From Polytrichum commune (lineage: Eukaryota > Streptophyta > Polytrichopsida > Polytrichales > Polytrichaceae): DNA of 64,000 nt. The notes below the pieces were generated by a model. That model was not told the DNA's origin. It did not search any database and worked only from the letters and a program-made list of their open reading frames with translations. The translations under genes and the position numbers were made by a program. How positions within the stretch are numbered: the stretch's first letter is position 1; each line of letters begins with the position of its first letter. The DNA lies in assembly GCA_950295325.1 (NCBI GenBank), contig OX485805.1, positions 7,254,501 through 7,318,500 of the forward strand, read 5' to 3'. Positions 44,818 through 53,215 of this stretch are shown here, piece after piece.

Positions 44818-47800
44818 TCAATCATGACCATTAACGGCCACGGAATGAGAAGCTTTCCGACAACGAGGACAAACCCAGTTGCCAGAAGGAAGAGTCAAAA
44901 GGGGAGGTGTCAAACATGCCATGTGCCATCCACGTTGACATTGGTCGCACAATAACATTGTTGCAGCTCCTTTCTTCTCTCCACAAACATAACAAGGCAG
45001 ACCCTGTGGTACAACCGCCAACTCGGGATGCACAGAGCCGTCGATGGGAAGGTGACATGGAGCACAATTCTTTGAATGCTCACAACATTCCCGTCCATCC
45101 TTGCCTTCAAGCAATAATATACCACTTGGCAAGACATCTTTTACCCGCAAAATCGTGCGCCCAGCCTTGACATCCAATGTCGTAGGCGCCTCCCGTTGCA
45201 AGTAAACATAATTCCCTTTGGAAAATCTACGAACCTGAGGTCGATAAGCTCCACTGCGGATCCGGGCATACCGTAATGTATCACGATGTTGAGCAATATT
45301 TAAGTTATCCATAGCCATAGGCATGGCCTTTTGGAAGAACGCTGCTCGGTCATGAAGACATTGAGCCCAAACATCTGGATCATCCAAGTTTACCACGGGA
45401 GCCAATTTCTCTCGCACCGAGCTAGATAAAATTGGTTCCCGTCCATACAAGAGTTGGTAAGGACTATAGGATGCCAAAGATGCTTGCCTGTTGAAACGAT
45501 AACCCATTGCTATCCATGGTAACATCAAGTCCCAATCGCGATGGTTGCCATGAAGCAATCCATACTTCTGCAAACCGCGCTTAACCGTCTGAACAACTCG
45601 TTCAGCTAAGCCATCTGCCTCAGGGTGATCTCTGGAAGTTGTCCGATGATCAATCAAAGCCTTGGTACACAAAGCTTCGAAAGATCCAAAAAATTCTCTC
45701 CCTTGATCCGTCAACACCTCTGCAGGTGCTCCAAACCGTGCCAAAACTCGATCAAGAAATGCCATAGCCGCCAATTCTGAGGAATTTTGCGGAAGAGCCA
45801 CGAGTTCAATCCACTTACTAAAATGCTCCACCATCACAAGTACATACTTTGCCCCTCGTGGAGTGATAGTAAGCGGTCCGGCAAAATCCAAAGACCAACG
45901 ATATCCCAAGCCCATAATAGGTAAAGACTGAAGTTGAGGTGATAAAGTATTAAAACTTGACCTGACCCGGTCACATACTTCACACCTAGAAATATAAGTG
46001 GCAACCTGTTGATACATACCAGTCCACCAATATTGGTTGCGCAACATAGAGTGCGTCCTTCGCACTCCAAAATGTCCAAGCTCCTCGTGCACTTGCCGCA
46101 CCAAAGAAGCTCTTTGATCTGGCCTTGGAACGATGCGCCTCGTTCCGTTTGGCCACACACGAAATAACAAGCTGTTTGCCCAACGAAACCTTGTTATCCG
46201 GTGACTAACTCTATCTCGCTCCATAGCAGATAGTCCAAGAGGAAATATCCCTTGTTGAAGTTTGTGCAAGACCGCCTGGTCTTCCATCACATCACTAACA
46301 ACGAGAGATTTATCAACCTCCTCATCTTGTTCTTCCACAAGGATCTCAGCAGCCAATCCCGACATCATTGTGAGATATGTGGCAGCATGCCAACCCGGCA
46401 CTGCCTCACGATCACAATCTCCATGCCACCTGGCTCCAGTTAAATCCTCATCTGAAAGACTTGGATTGCGAGACAATCCGTCTGCATCCAAGTTGGCAAT
46501 TCTTGCTCGGTGAACAACTTCAAAATCATATTCCTGAAGTAACAATGCCCACCTAGCAAGTTTCCCGGTGAGCTTATCTGATTCCATAAGCCATTTTAAA
46601 GGCTGATGATCAGTCACCAAAGTAAACTTTTGCCCATACAAATAAGGTCGAAAATGTGCAATGGCCCAAACGGCCGCCAAGGCCTCGCCTTCATAAGAAG
46701 AATAATTAGATTCAGCACTATTATTGCTTCTAGATGCATAAGCCACCACATATTCCTTTCCTTCTTCATCTTTCTGTGTCAATACCGCTCCCAATCCCAC
46801 TGCACTCCAATCCGTGTGCAATTGAAAAGCTCTAGACACATCCGGGCGTCGAAGCACTGGCGCTGAACCGAGCCTCTGCTTCAATGTATCAAATGCATGT
46901 TGTTGTTCCCGACTCCAAATCCATGGTTGGTCTTTCCCCGTGAGAATGGTAAGAGGTTTGGCAATCAAACTAAAGTTTTTGACAAACCTCCTATAATAAT
47001 TTGCCAATCCTAGAAATGCACGAAGCCGTGGTACATCACTAGGTGCGGGAATTTTGTGCAAAGCATCCACCTTCGCCTGTTGCACACCAAGACCGCCATG
47101 AACAATCATGTGGCCTAAATAGGGCAATTGATCATGGAAAAACTTACATTTTCCATGATGTAAACGGAGTCCCCACCGTTGAAGTCGTTCAAATACCGCT
47201 TGCAAATGTCTCACATGATCTTGTGGACTATTACTAAAGATGATAACATCATCAATGTAACATCTAGCAAACGACAAACCAGCCAATAATTGGTCCATCA
47301 CCCGCTGAAATTCAGCTGGTGCATTCTTGAGACCAAATGGCAAAAATTTCCAATGATAAAGTTGATCATTGCCATCTTTATCAATTCCCCAAAATGCGGT
47401 CTTCACCCGATCACCTAACAACAAAGATAATTGGTGATAACCAGACCTCAAATCCAGAGTGCTGAAGATTCTAGAAAATCCCAGTGCATCAAACAACTCC
47501 TCCGGCATCGGCATTGGATATCGATCCGACTTGGTCTTGCGGTTGACTGGACGATAATCACCACACATCCGTTTTTCCGTCCAGTTGCCAAAGATATCCT
47601 TCTTTGACGGCATAACCGTGGCACAAGCATACTCTCCATTGGAGAGTTCAATCAATTCCGCTGCCAATAACTCTTGACATCGAGTTTGAACACCCAACCT
47701 GTCAGATGTACTAAGTCTGTACGGCCGTCTGAAAATAGGGTGGTCGTCCTCAAGTTGAATACGAACATGTTTACCTTTATATCCTTCAAGATCATGAAGA

Positions 47801-47961
47801 CTAAAGGCAAAACAATTACGGTAAGAGCGAATAAATGCCCGTACCTTTCGTGCTTCGGCACCAGTAAGCTTTGGCCCCACTTCAATTGGCCAATCGTCAA
47901 ACTCCGTGGTTTCCTTCTTCATAGAAGGATTGCCACTTGGTGCCAGCACAGCCTGTGATTG
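44818..47961 (-). CDS. pol: Pol: reverse transcriptase, RNase H, integrase, C-terminal PHD finger
   Basis: An open frame of 1,047 codons follows an in-frame TAG at 47964-47962. It has no ATG at its start, so it is expected as part of a polyprotein. Numbering from the GTG at 47949, RT spans about 75-270 with YIDD at 231-234 and LPFGLKNAP before it. RNase H spans about 370-490, with D380, E420 and D447 visible. The integrase zinc-binding HHCC is H621, H626, C656, C659. The integrase core is D688, D748, E783 with the canonical 35-residue spacing. A PHD finger closes the protein at 986-1030: C986, C989, C1001, C1004, H1009, C1012, C1027, C1030. Related chromoviruses carry a chromodomain in this position. 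All catalytic residues are present. Neighbours are the linker and methyltransferase in the same frame upstream. Confidence 0.92.
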   Translation of the reverse strand, partial: QSQAVLAPSGNPSMKKETTEFDDWPIEVGPKLTGAEARKVRAFIRSYRNCFAFSLHDLEGYKGKHVRIQLEDDHPIFRRPYRLSTSDRLGVQTRCQELLAAELIELSNGEYACATVMPSKKDIFGNWTEKRMCGDYRPVNRKTKSDRYPMPMPEELFDALGFSRIFSTLDLRSGYHQLSLLLGDRVKTAFWGIDKDGNDQLYHWKFLPFGLKNAPAEFQRVMDQLLAGLSFARCYIDDVIIFSNSPQDHVRHLQAVFERLQRWGLRLHHGKCKFFHDQLPYLGHMIVHGGLGVQQAKVDALHKIPAPSDVPRLRAFLGLANYYRRFVKNFSLIAKPLTILTGKDQPWIWSREQQHAFDTLKQRLGSAPVLRRPDVSRAFQLHTDWSAVGLGAVLTQKDEEGKEYVVAYASRSNNSAESNYSSYEGEALAAVWAIAHFRPYLYGQKFTLVTDHQPLKWLMESDKLTGKLARWALLLQEYDFEVVHRARIANLDADGLSRNPSLSDEDLTGARWHGDCDREAVPGWHAATYLTMMSGLAAEILVEEQDEEVDKSLVVSDVMEDQAVLHKLQQGIFPLGLSAMERDRVSHRITRFRWANSLLFRVWPNGTRRIVPRPDQRASLVRQVHEELGHFGVRRTHSMLRNQYWWTGMYQQVATYISRCEVCDRVRSSFNTLSPQLQSLPIMGLGYRWSLDFAGPLTITPRGAKYVLVMVEHFSKWIELVALPQNSSELAAMAFLDRVLARFGAPAEVLTDQGREFFGSFEALCTKALIDHRTTSRDHPEADGLAERVVQTVKRGLQKYGLLHGNHRDWDLMLPWIAMGYRFNRQASLASYSPYQLLYGREPILSSSVREKLAPVVNLDDPDVWAQCLHDRAAFFQKAMPMAMDNLNIAQHRDTLRYARIRSGAYRPQVRRFSKGNYVYLQREAPTTLDVKAGRTILRVKDVLPSGILLLEGKDGRECCEHSKNCAPCHLPIDGSVHPELAVVPQGLPCYVCGEKKGAATMLLCDQCQRGWHMACLTPPLLTLPSGNWVCPRCRKASHSVAVNGHD

Positions 47962-48300
47962 CTAGTCCGTGGAGAGGGCAACACCTTTGCCCCCATCATC
48001 TGTACTTGAATCCAAATGCGTATCCTCTCCACTACAATTAGTTTGTGTAGCTAAATAGCTACCCACATATGAAGTATCACCAAGAAATAGAAGTGGAAAC
48101 ATTTTATGGGCCTCCAACTTCCCAAACTCTTGGTCCAAAGCCGAAAAAACACGTTGGGCTCGAAGCTCTTCTGCAACATGAAGTTTCAAAGGAAATAATC
48201 CCTCGGTGTCATTGACCTCAATGTGATCCTTGGATTGCGGCTCCATTGCCCCCTGACCATTGTTCTCTGCCCTCAGAGTAAGCAATTGGTCATCCATACG
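47962..48300 (-). CDS. Linker region between methyltransferase and pol, role unknown
   Basis: It lies in the same frame as both neighbours, between TAA at 48303-48301 and TAG at 47964-47962. The first ATG at 48297 gives 111 residues (MDDQLLTLRAENNGQGAMEP at the start). It is acidic and polar (SSTDDGG near the end), with one more hydrophobic stretch (HKMFPLLFLGDTSYVGSYLA). I recognise no domain. It may be a spacer removed by the protease, or the N-terminal part of the RT protein. Its terminating TAG is followed by CAATCA, which fits the CARYYA rule for stop-codon readthrough. Confidence 0.5.
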   Translation of the reverse strand, partial: RMDDQLLTLRAENNGQGAMEPQSKDHIEVNDTEGLFPLKLHVAEELRAQRVFSALDQEFGKLEAHKMFPLLFLGDTSYVGSYLATQTNCSGEDTHLDSSTDDGGKGVALSTD

Positions 48301-49449
48301 TTATTGAGCAGCAAGACAAATTCCAATTATCCACACAATGCTATTAAGATCCATAGCTTGCCCCAATAGGAAACGTCTCTGACCTTCCTGAAGCCCGTGA
48401 GCAGCCGTGGTACCTGTAAGAAAACCCATGGCGCGTTCCCGCTCATCTGCCGTAGGCTCCTCATAAGTTTGGGATTTTGAATCCCAAACCATGCCAGGTC
48501 CACGAGATCGAAATGCAAAAGACTGTGGATATGTCACAAAAGTAAGTAGTGCACCTCTCGGAATTCCCACCTTGTTAATTAATGCAAATGGCAAGGTGTC
48601 ATCCTGGGTAACTGCCAAGGAAACACGATGATCATCTAAAATGTCATCCACCTTGCGATCCATAAGGCGGGGAATGCGGGAAATCGCCGCTGAAACCCGA
48701 GGTGATACCAAGTTGGTCCAAAACCAACGAGGCCGATGAGCAAAGGATCCCAAAGATGCAGCATCTAGAAATGTTGGAGTACCCAGAATTTGGTTAATGT
48801 ACTCACCATCCTTCACCACTTTGTACCGGGTATCACCCAATAATGGTACATTTTCGAAAATGTACCCTGGCGAAGTTGATTGGTGGGTAAACCACCATTG
48901 CGTCAATCGCATCAAATCCGCAAACAAACTAGACCTAGGATCATCCAATCCTTGGCCAGTTCCTGCCCGCGAATGGCCTTGACAAGGCCATCCTGCAATA
49001 ATCAAATCCACGTGGCCCAACCTTCTCAAATCCTCATCACTAATCATAGTGACATCTTGAGGAAGTTGACCACAACATCCATGAATGGCAGAGGCTGACA
49101 ATTGTGCGGGGTATCTCAACAACAATTGTTGGATGTGGTGTCGGACGGCTCTGTTGGCTGCATACCCATTGTCCACATGAATATATCGCCAAACTGTAAT
49201 TCCAGCTTCCAACACTGCCGCCAAACCTGTGCCAATGCCTCCAAAGATCTCCACAAGGACAATACCTTCAGGTGATGGTTGCCAACGAATGGGTTGAGCA
49301 AAAGAAAATGAGGATGAAGTTGGAGGTGCCTCTCCAAGCTTCAAATCCGCTACAATGTGTCGACAATGGTCGGATAACTCCTTAGGAGTTCGCCATGGTG
49401 GAGGTGGATCCTTGAAATGTGGAGCAGGAATTTGAAAAGATGCTACAAA
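48301..49449 (-). CDS. Retrotransposon-encoded cytosine-5 DNA methyltransferase
   Basis: The frame is open for 382 residues from just after a double stop (TAA-CAA-TAA). No ATG precedes the catalytic domain, so expression as part of a polyprotein is likely. Numbering from the in-frame TTG at 49344: motif I is EIFGGIGTG (32-40), binding AdoMet. Motif IV is GWPCQGHSRAG with the catalytic Cys121. Motif VI is FENV (163-166) with Glu164. Motif VIII is HRPRWFW (203-209). The last part, ADERERAMGF and LLGQAMDLNS, corresponds to motifs IX/X. The order I-IV-VI-VIII-X is not permuted, unlike plant DRM enzymes, and the short target-recognition region recalls Dnmt3-type enzymes. It would transfer methyl groups to C5 of cytosine in DNA. 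No chromodomain, BAH or UBA domain is present. All key residues look intact. Confidence 0.88.
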   Translation of the reverse strand, partial: FVASFQIPAPHFKDPPPPWRTPKELSDHCRHIVADLKLGEAPPTSSSFSFAQPIRWQPSPEGIVLVEIFGGIGTGLAAVLEAGITVWRYIHVDNGYAANRAVRHHIQQLLLRYPAQLSASAIHGCCGQLPQDVTMISDEDLRRLGHVDLIIAGWPCQGHSRAGTGQGLDDPRSSLFADLMRLTQWWFTHQSTSPGYIFENVPLLGDTRYKVVKDGEYINQILGTPTFLDAASLGSFAHRPRWFWTNLVSPRVSAAISRIPRLMDRKVDDILDDHRVSLAVTQDDTLPFALINKVGIPRGALLTFVTYPQSFAFRSRGPGMVWDSKSQTYEEPTADERERAMGFLTGTTAAHGLQEGQRRFLLGQAMDLNSIVWIIGICLAAQ

Positions 49450-49455
49450 TTATTG

Positions 49456-49761
49456 TTATGCCGTATTACAAGTGTAGTCCATTGTTTCCTCCAATAAAAC
49501 TGGAGCACAAGGCAAATCTGCAACTGAACAGCTGCAACCAAACATTGCCTCCGCAACCATAGTCATAGCAGTGGCTGCAAATGTGACGGGAATAAATACC
49601 TTCCTGCCATCTCCAGTGGACCATCCCGGTTTAATCCATGCCTCTTCCGTCCAATTATCCAAACCAAAGCCAAGTGGGTAAAGAGCTTGCTGACCAACAA
49701 GTATATCATAGTTGGTAGCATAGAGGTGCCTTGGTGTAACCTGTTGCACGTTCAGTGTCCC
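49456..49761 (-). CDS. C-terminal part of the retroviral-type protease region
   Basis: It lies one frame off gag, overlaps its last ~56 bases, and shares the frame of the methyltransferase. It has no ATG. It contains ATNYDILVGQQALYPLGF and AWIKPGWSTGDGRKVFIPV, which match the part that follows the DSGA active site in plant gypsy-like gag-protease proteins; the Gly-rich DILVGQ strand closes the protease fold. It ends at TAA 49458-49456 followed two codons later by another TAA. Either translation shifts frame here, or a deletion separated the two halves of the protease; the same arrangement occurs in the second element. Confidence 0.65.
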   Translation of the reverse strand, partial: GTLNVQQVTPRHLYATNYDILVGQQALYPLGFGLDNWTEEAWIKPGWSTGDGRKVFIPVTFAATAMTMVAEAMFGCSCSVADLPCAPVLLEETMDYTCNTA

Positions 49762-51988
49762 CTACTGAAGTCACAATAGTGAATGGACAAGGATCCAAGC
49801 TTGCTGGCGTTAATCCAAGACTGTCAGCAAGTCCTTTGCCAATCATAACCGGTTGAGCACCGGAATCCATCATAACTCTCAGTGGTGTAGCACGGATAGT
49901 AGGCATATCCGTGCGTGAAACGACAAACAAGGATTTGTCGTTCACCAGCCGTACAACTCCAGGTTGCAAATTATGCCGTTCGCGAGCAGGCCTTGCAGAA
50001 ATGTCTGCAAGGTATGCCGCTCCCGCCGCATAATTCGAAAATGACGTATCCACTGCTGAAATTGATGATGGAGGAATATCAGTTTGCTTACCAAAAGCAA
50101 TGATCGCCGCATCCGCAAGACTCGCTCGCAAATTGGCTAAGTCCTCCACCTCCTCAGCCACAGGTACGTCAACCACAGCTTGGGATACTTGAAGGGATGG
50201 CAAATCCACCTTACCTTCTAACATTCTCCCAGCTAAATGAAAAACTGCAGCAGGCTTGAAATCCGAAGCCATAAATTCTGAACCCGAGAAAATTGGCATA
50301 TGGAGAATTTTATATGCCAATGCCTGCGTAACATCCTTCGAGATGGAATCCCCATCTCTCAAAGGTACAGGGTTTTTAGCCCCAACAACAGTGGTGTCTA
50401 CCAATCCAAATGAAAGAGGTAAACATGCTTGACCAATTTGATCAGCTGGTCCGGCACGGCGAGGATGTAGCACCTCGTTGCTACCACCACTCGTGGAAGC
50501 CACCGCATCTGCCAATGTTTGTGAGCGAGTAGAAGCCGCCGCCACCACCTCTCCAGCTGCTCCAAACATATACATGTCCGAACCCGAGGTGCCAGTACCC
50601 ACATGCGGCTCAGAAATTTGAGCAAAAGATGCAGAAGATTTGAGCTTTTGCTCAAGCTCTGCCACCTTAGCCTCAAGACTCTGCTCCCTTGGAGACTTTC
50701 CAGTGACATAACTGGCAGGCCGCATCTCAGGATGAAGTTGGAAACAATGATCCACATCGTGATTAGTGCCACCACAATGGTTACATTTCAATTGTCTCTT
50801 CTTAGAATTGTCCCCTGCCTTTACTGATTCTATCTTTTGTTTTAATTTTCCCAAAGGCTGAGTTTTCTTCTTCTTAGGACAATTGGGATCATTTTTCGAA
50901 TGACCAGCTTCTCCACAACCCCAACAATGCAAAATCCTTTGCTCCTTCACGGGTTGAGTCTCAGCTAAACTACTAGTAGCTGTGACAATTCTTCTTGATT
51001 TCGTACTTTCTGTCATCCAAGATACCATGTCTGTGGCATCATGTTGACAGAGAGCCCGATCACATCTCTCAACCACGGCAAACGCTTGTGCAAGCGTAGC
51101 TCTGCCTTCGTAGTCGAGGATAATCCGAGGTGATGCCAACTCAAGTAGCCGCTTGTCAATCTTAGACAAAAAGATTTTGACAAGCTGACTCTCAGCAAAA
51201 ACACCTCCCGACTCAACAGCAAAGCGTGCGAGTCGCGTATACATGGTCCGTGGAGTGTCATCCTTCTCTCGGCGGAAATCCTGAATGCGCTGCATCTGGT
51301 CTCGCCGAAATCCACCATACTCCACCTCCAAATGTGCGACAAATTCAGCAAGGGGATTAAATGGAGGTGGTGGACCAACAGCCGTCAATGCTGCCTGTGT
51401 AGCACGTGCCACCCGTGAAAGGGTTGCCGTGCTACTGCTAGCCACCATTGGCCCAAGTGCCAGTTCTTTGTCCTTAGACTCCTCCGGCGATTCCTCCTCC
51501 TTTAAGGTGGGTGGAGCTAAGGTAGCAACCGCCCCATCTTTAAGGGCTGAAATAAGCTCAACCCGAGCCTCCCAATACTGCTCCACCTCCCGAAGTTGTC
51601 GCTGATGACCCTCTGTCCAGCGTTCATAAGTTTGGAGTGCCTCATACTCCAAATGTTGAGGCAGAAGCTCAAAGGCATACCAATCATTGAAATTGGAAGA
51701 CCTTTGACGCTTCTCCTTAATCCAGGTGCGAAACCGGAGTTTCCAGTCGGGCAAGGAAATGCCCCCAGCTCGACCTGAGAACCGATCACGCACTGAATTG
51801 TGGCGATCGTCCTCCATTTCGTCGAACGTGCCGACACTCCAAATCCGAAGCCTACTAGTAGTGTCCAACGCCGAAATAGGCTCAAAAGCCTCGTTGGTAT
51901 CTACCTCTGGCTCAAGATTTGTGGTATGCACGTCCTCCAAGTAATCTGGTGATGGAGATCGATAATATCGGCTCCTAGTTTGCACCAT
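49706..51988 (-). CDS. gag: Gag-protease (N-terminal protease part)
   Basis: A 760-residue intact frame from ATG at 51988. Residues ~80-320 are helix-rich and correspond to the retrotransposon gag region (YGGFRRDQMQRIQDFRREKD and LARFAVESGG). Two nucleic-acid-binding zinc knuckles follow: C355, C358, H363, C370 (unusual 6-residue last spacing) and C402, C405, H410, C415 (classical CX2CX4HX4C). Residues ~436-452 may form a short coiled coil (EAKVAELEQKLK). A long stretch, ~455-690, has no motif I know. At 703-726 is VRVMMDSGAQPVMIG-type sequence with the Asp708-Ser-Gly active site of a retroviral aspartic protease. Gag forms the particle; the protease matures the polyprotein. It is identical in sequence to the gag of the plus-strand element. 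Confidence 0.9.
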   Translation of the reverse strand: MVQTRSRYYRSPSPDYLEDVHTTNLEPEVDTNEAFEPISALDTTSRLRIWSVGTFDEMEDDRHNSVRDRFSGRAGGISLPDWKLRFRTWIKEKRQRSSNFNDWYAFELLPQHLEYEALQTYERWTEGHQRQLREVEQYWEARVELISALKDGAVATLAPPTLKEEESPEESKDKELALGPMVASSSTATLSRVARATQAALTAVGPPPPFNPLAEFVAHLEVEYGGFRRDQMQRIQDFRREKDDTPRTMYTRLARFAVESGGVFAESQLVKIFLSKIDKRLLELASPRIILDYEGRATLAQAFAVVERCDRALCQHDATDMVSWMTESTKSRRIVTATSSLAETQPVKEQRILHCWGCGEAGHSKNDPNCPKKKKTQPLGKLKQKIESVKAGDNSKKRQLKCNHCGGTNHDVDHCFQLHPEMRPASYVTGKSPREQSLEAKVAELEQKLKSSASFAQISEPHVGTGTSGSDMYMFGAAGEVVAAASTRSQTLADAVASTSGGSNEVLHPRRAGPADQIGQACLPLSFGLVDTTVVGAKNPVPLRDGDSISKDVTQALAYKILHMPIFSGSEFMASDFKPAAVFHLAGRMLEGKVDLPSLQVSQAVVDVPVAEEVEDLANLRASLADAAIIAFGKQTDIPPSSISAVDTSFSNYAAGAAYLADISARPARERHNLQPGVVRLVNDKSLFVVSRTDMPTIRATPLRVMMDSGAQPVMIGKGLADSLGLTPASLDPCPFTIVTSVGDTERATGYTKAPLCYQL

Positions 51989-52199
51989 AAAATAATCACT
52001 TGAGTACCTGCAACTATCTACAAGGTAATGGCAACCTGCACCTGTTGCGGGCTATCTAAATGGCAATCCCTTGCCAAATGCCAAGTGTTTATGCCCCCAG
52101 AATTCCAAAATTGTGCAAAGGTTTGAGATTGGTAATTAAAATTAAAAATCAGCGTTGAAAAGGCTCATTTCCAAGGTGATTATGGACTCCAATCAACAA

Positions 52200-52600
52200 A
52201 CTAAGTGCACCAATGGACTCCTAGGAAGATTTCACACAAATTAGGCTCAAATTTCACTCTGTTCAGAGTTAATTTGCTCCCAAAAACAAAAATCAGCGTT
52301 GAAATTAATAATTTCAGCAATGATTTTGAATTCCAATCAACAATCCAATTACACCATTGGATTCCTTGGCAAATTTCACACAAGATAGGCTCAAATTTCA
52401 CTCCGTTCGGAGTTAATTTGCTCCCAAAAACAAAAATCAGCGTTGAAATTAATAATTTCAGCAATGATTTAGAATTCCAATCAACAATCCAATTACACCA
52501 TTGGATTCCTTGGCAAATTTCACACAAGATAGGCTCAAATTTCACTCCAATCGGAGCTAGTATGCCCCCAAATTTGAACCTCAAAGTTTGTGAGAATTGG
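52200..52600 (-). repeat. 144-bp tandem repeats in the 5' leader
   Basis: The phrase CCAATTACACCATTGGATTC recurs at 52345 and 52489, exactly 144 bases apart, with a third divergent unit (CACCAATGGACTCC) at 52208. The unit also contains TTTCACACAA(A/G)-TAGGCTCAAATTTCAC and a CAAAAACAAAAATCAGCG run. The plus-strand element has one unit fewer (60749-61010). Confidence 0.85.
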
Positions 52601-53198
52601 ATGCCAAGTTTGAAAGGTGAAAGTAAAAATGTGAAAAAAATAAAATAAAATAAAATAAAAATATTTGTTTTAATTAAACAAAACAAAAACAAAAACAAAA
52701 ACAAAAACAAAAATAAAAAAATAAAAAACAAGGGTAAGGGCTTACCTTACCTGCCTGCCAGGGCCTAGCTGGCGCCCGCCCGCCCGCCCCCGGCCCGGGA
52801 TTTGCCGCCCCCGGATTCAGAATTGGAGCTCCAAGAGCTCCAAGAGCTCCAAGAGGGTCCGGTGAGCTCCGGATCCGTCCGGAGCTCAACCAAAATTAAA
52901 ACTAAATCGGATTTTGATTGTGGTTTTTGTTTGTATTTAAATTAAACTTTGCTTCACAATTTGCAAGCAAGAAAATGTGACTTGAGAATCATGAAACTAA
53001 ATGGAATCTCAAGATTCAACCATCAACAATTGAAGAAAATACAAGAGACAACAAAAGAAAAATGGGAAGATTTCTCTCAAAATTTTCTTGAGGGTTGCAA
53101 GAAATGACGAACTAAGCTTTCAAACACTTGTATCACTCATTTACTCTCATTACTGGGCCATTCTAGCTCAGAAATACAACCGAAAATGAGAAATTAGA

Positions 53199-53214
53199 GC
53201 CATTGTTGTCAAGT
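53199..53214 (-). other. Primer-binding-site candidate of self-priming type
   Basis: In element orientation the 16 bases ACTTGACAACAATGGC begin one base after the LTR ends. The 5' LTR holds the exact reverse complement, GCCATTGTTGTCAAGT, at 53461-53446. No TGG-initial tRNA-complementary site is present at the junction. This is the layout used by Tf1-type elements, in which the 5' end of the RNA folds back and primes reverse transcription. Confidence 0.65.
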
Positions 53215-53215
53215 A

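Larger units (their letters stand above)
51989..53215 (-). other. 5' leader of the minus-strand element
   Basis: 1.2 kb between the 5' LTR and gag. In element orientation it holds the primer-site candidate (53214-53199), an AT-rich part, a very GC-rich segment (52745-52880, with repeats of GAGCTC(C/T)), A/T homopolymer-rich runs (52640-52730), and 144-bp tandem repeats (about 52200-52600). Frames crossing it (for example 52205-52648) are repeat artefacts. Such long structured leaders may hold packaging or internal ribosome-entry signals, but nothing here proves it. Confidence 0.6.

Noticed and set aside
48301-49344. Methyltransferase starting at the TTG at 49344 as an independent gene
   Set aside because: TTG is not a credible plant start. 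The frame is open upstream to 49449 and shares its frame with the protease tail and pol, so a polyprotein is more likely.
52205-52648. 147-residue plus-strand frame in the leader, and its opposite-strand partner of 176 residues
   Set aside because: Both are produced by the 144-bp repeats (144 is divisible by 3), give repeated peptides on both strands, and have no known domain.
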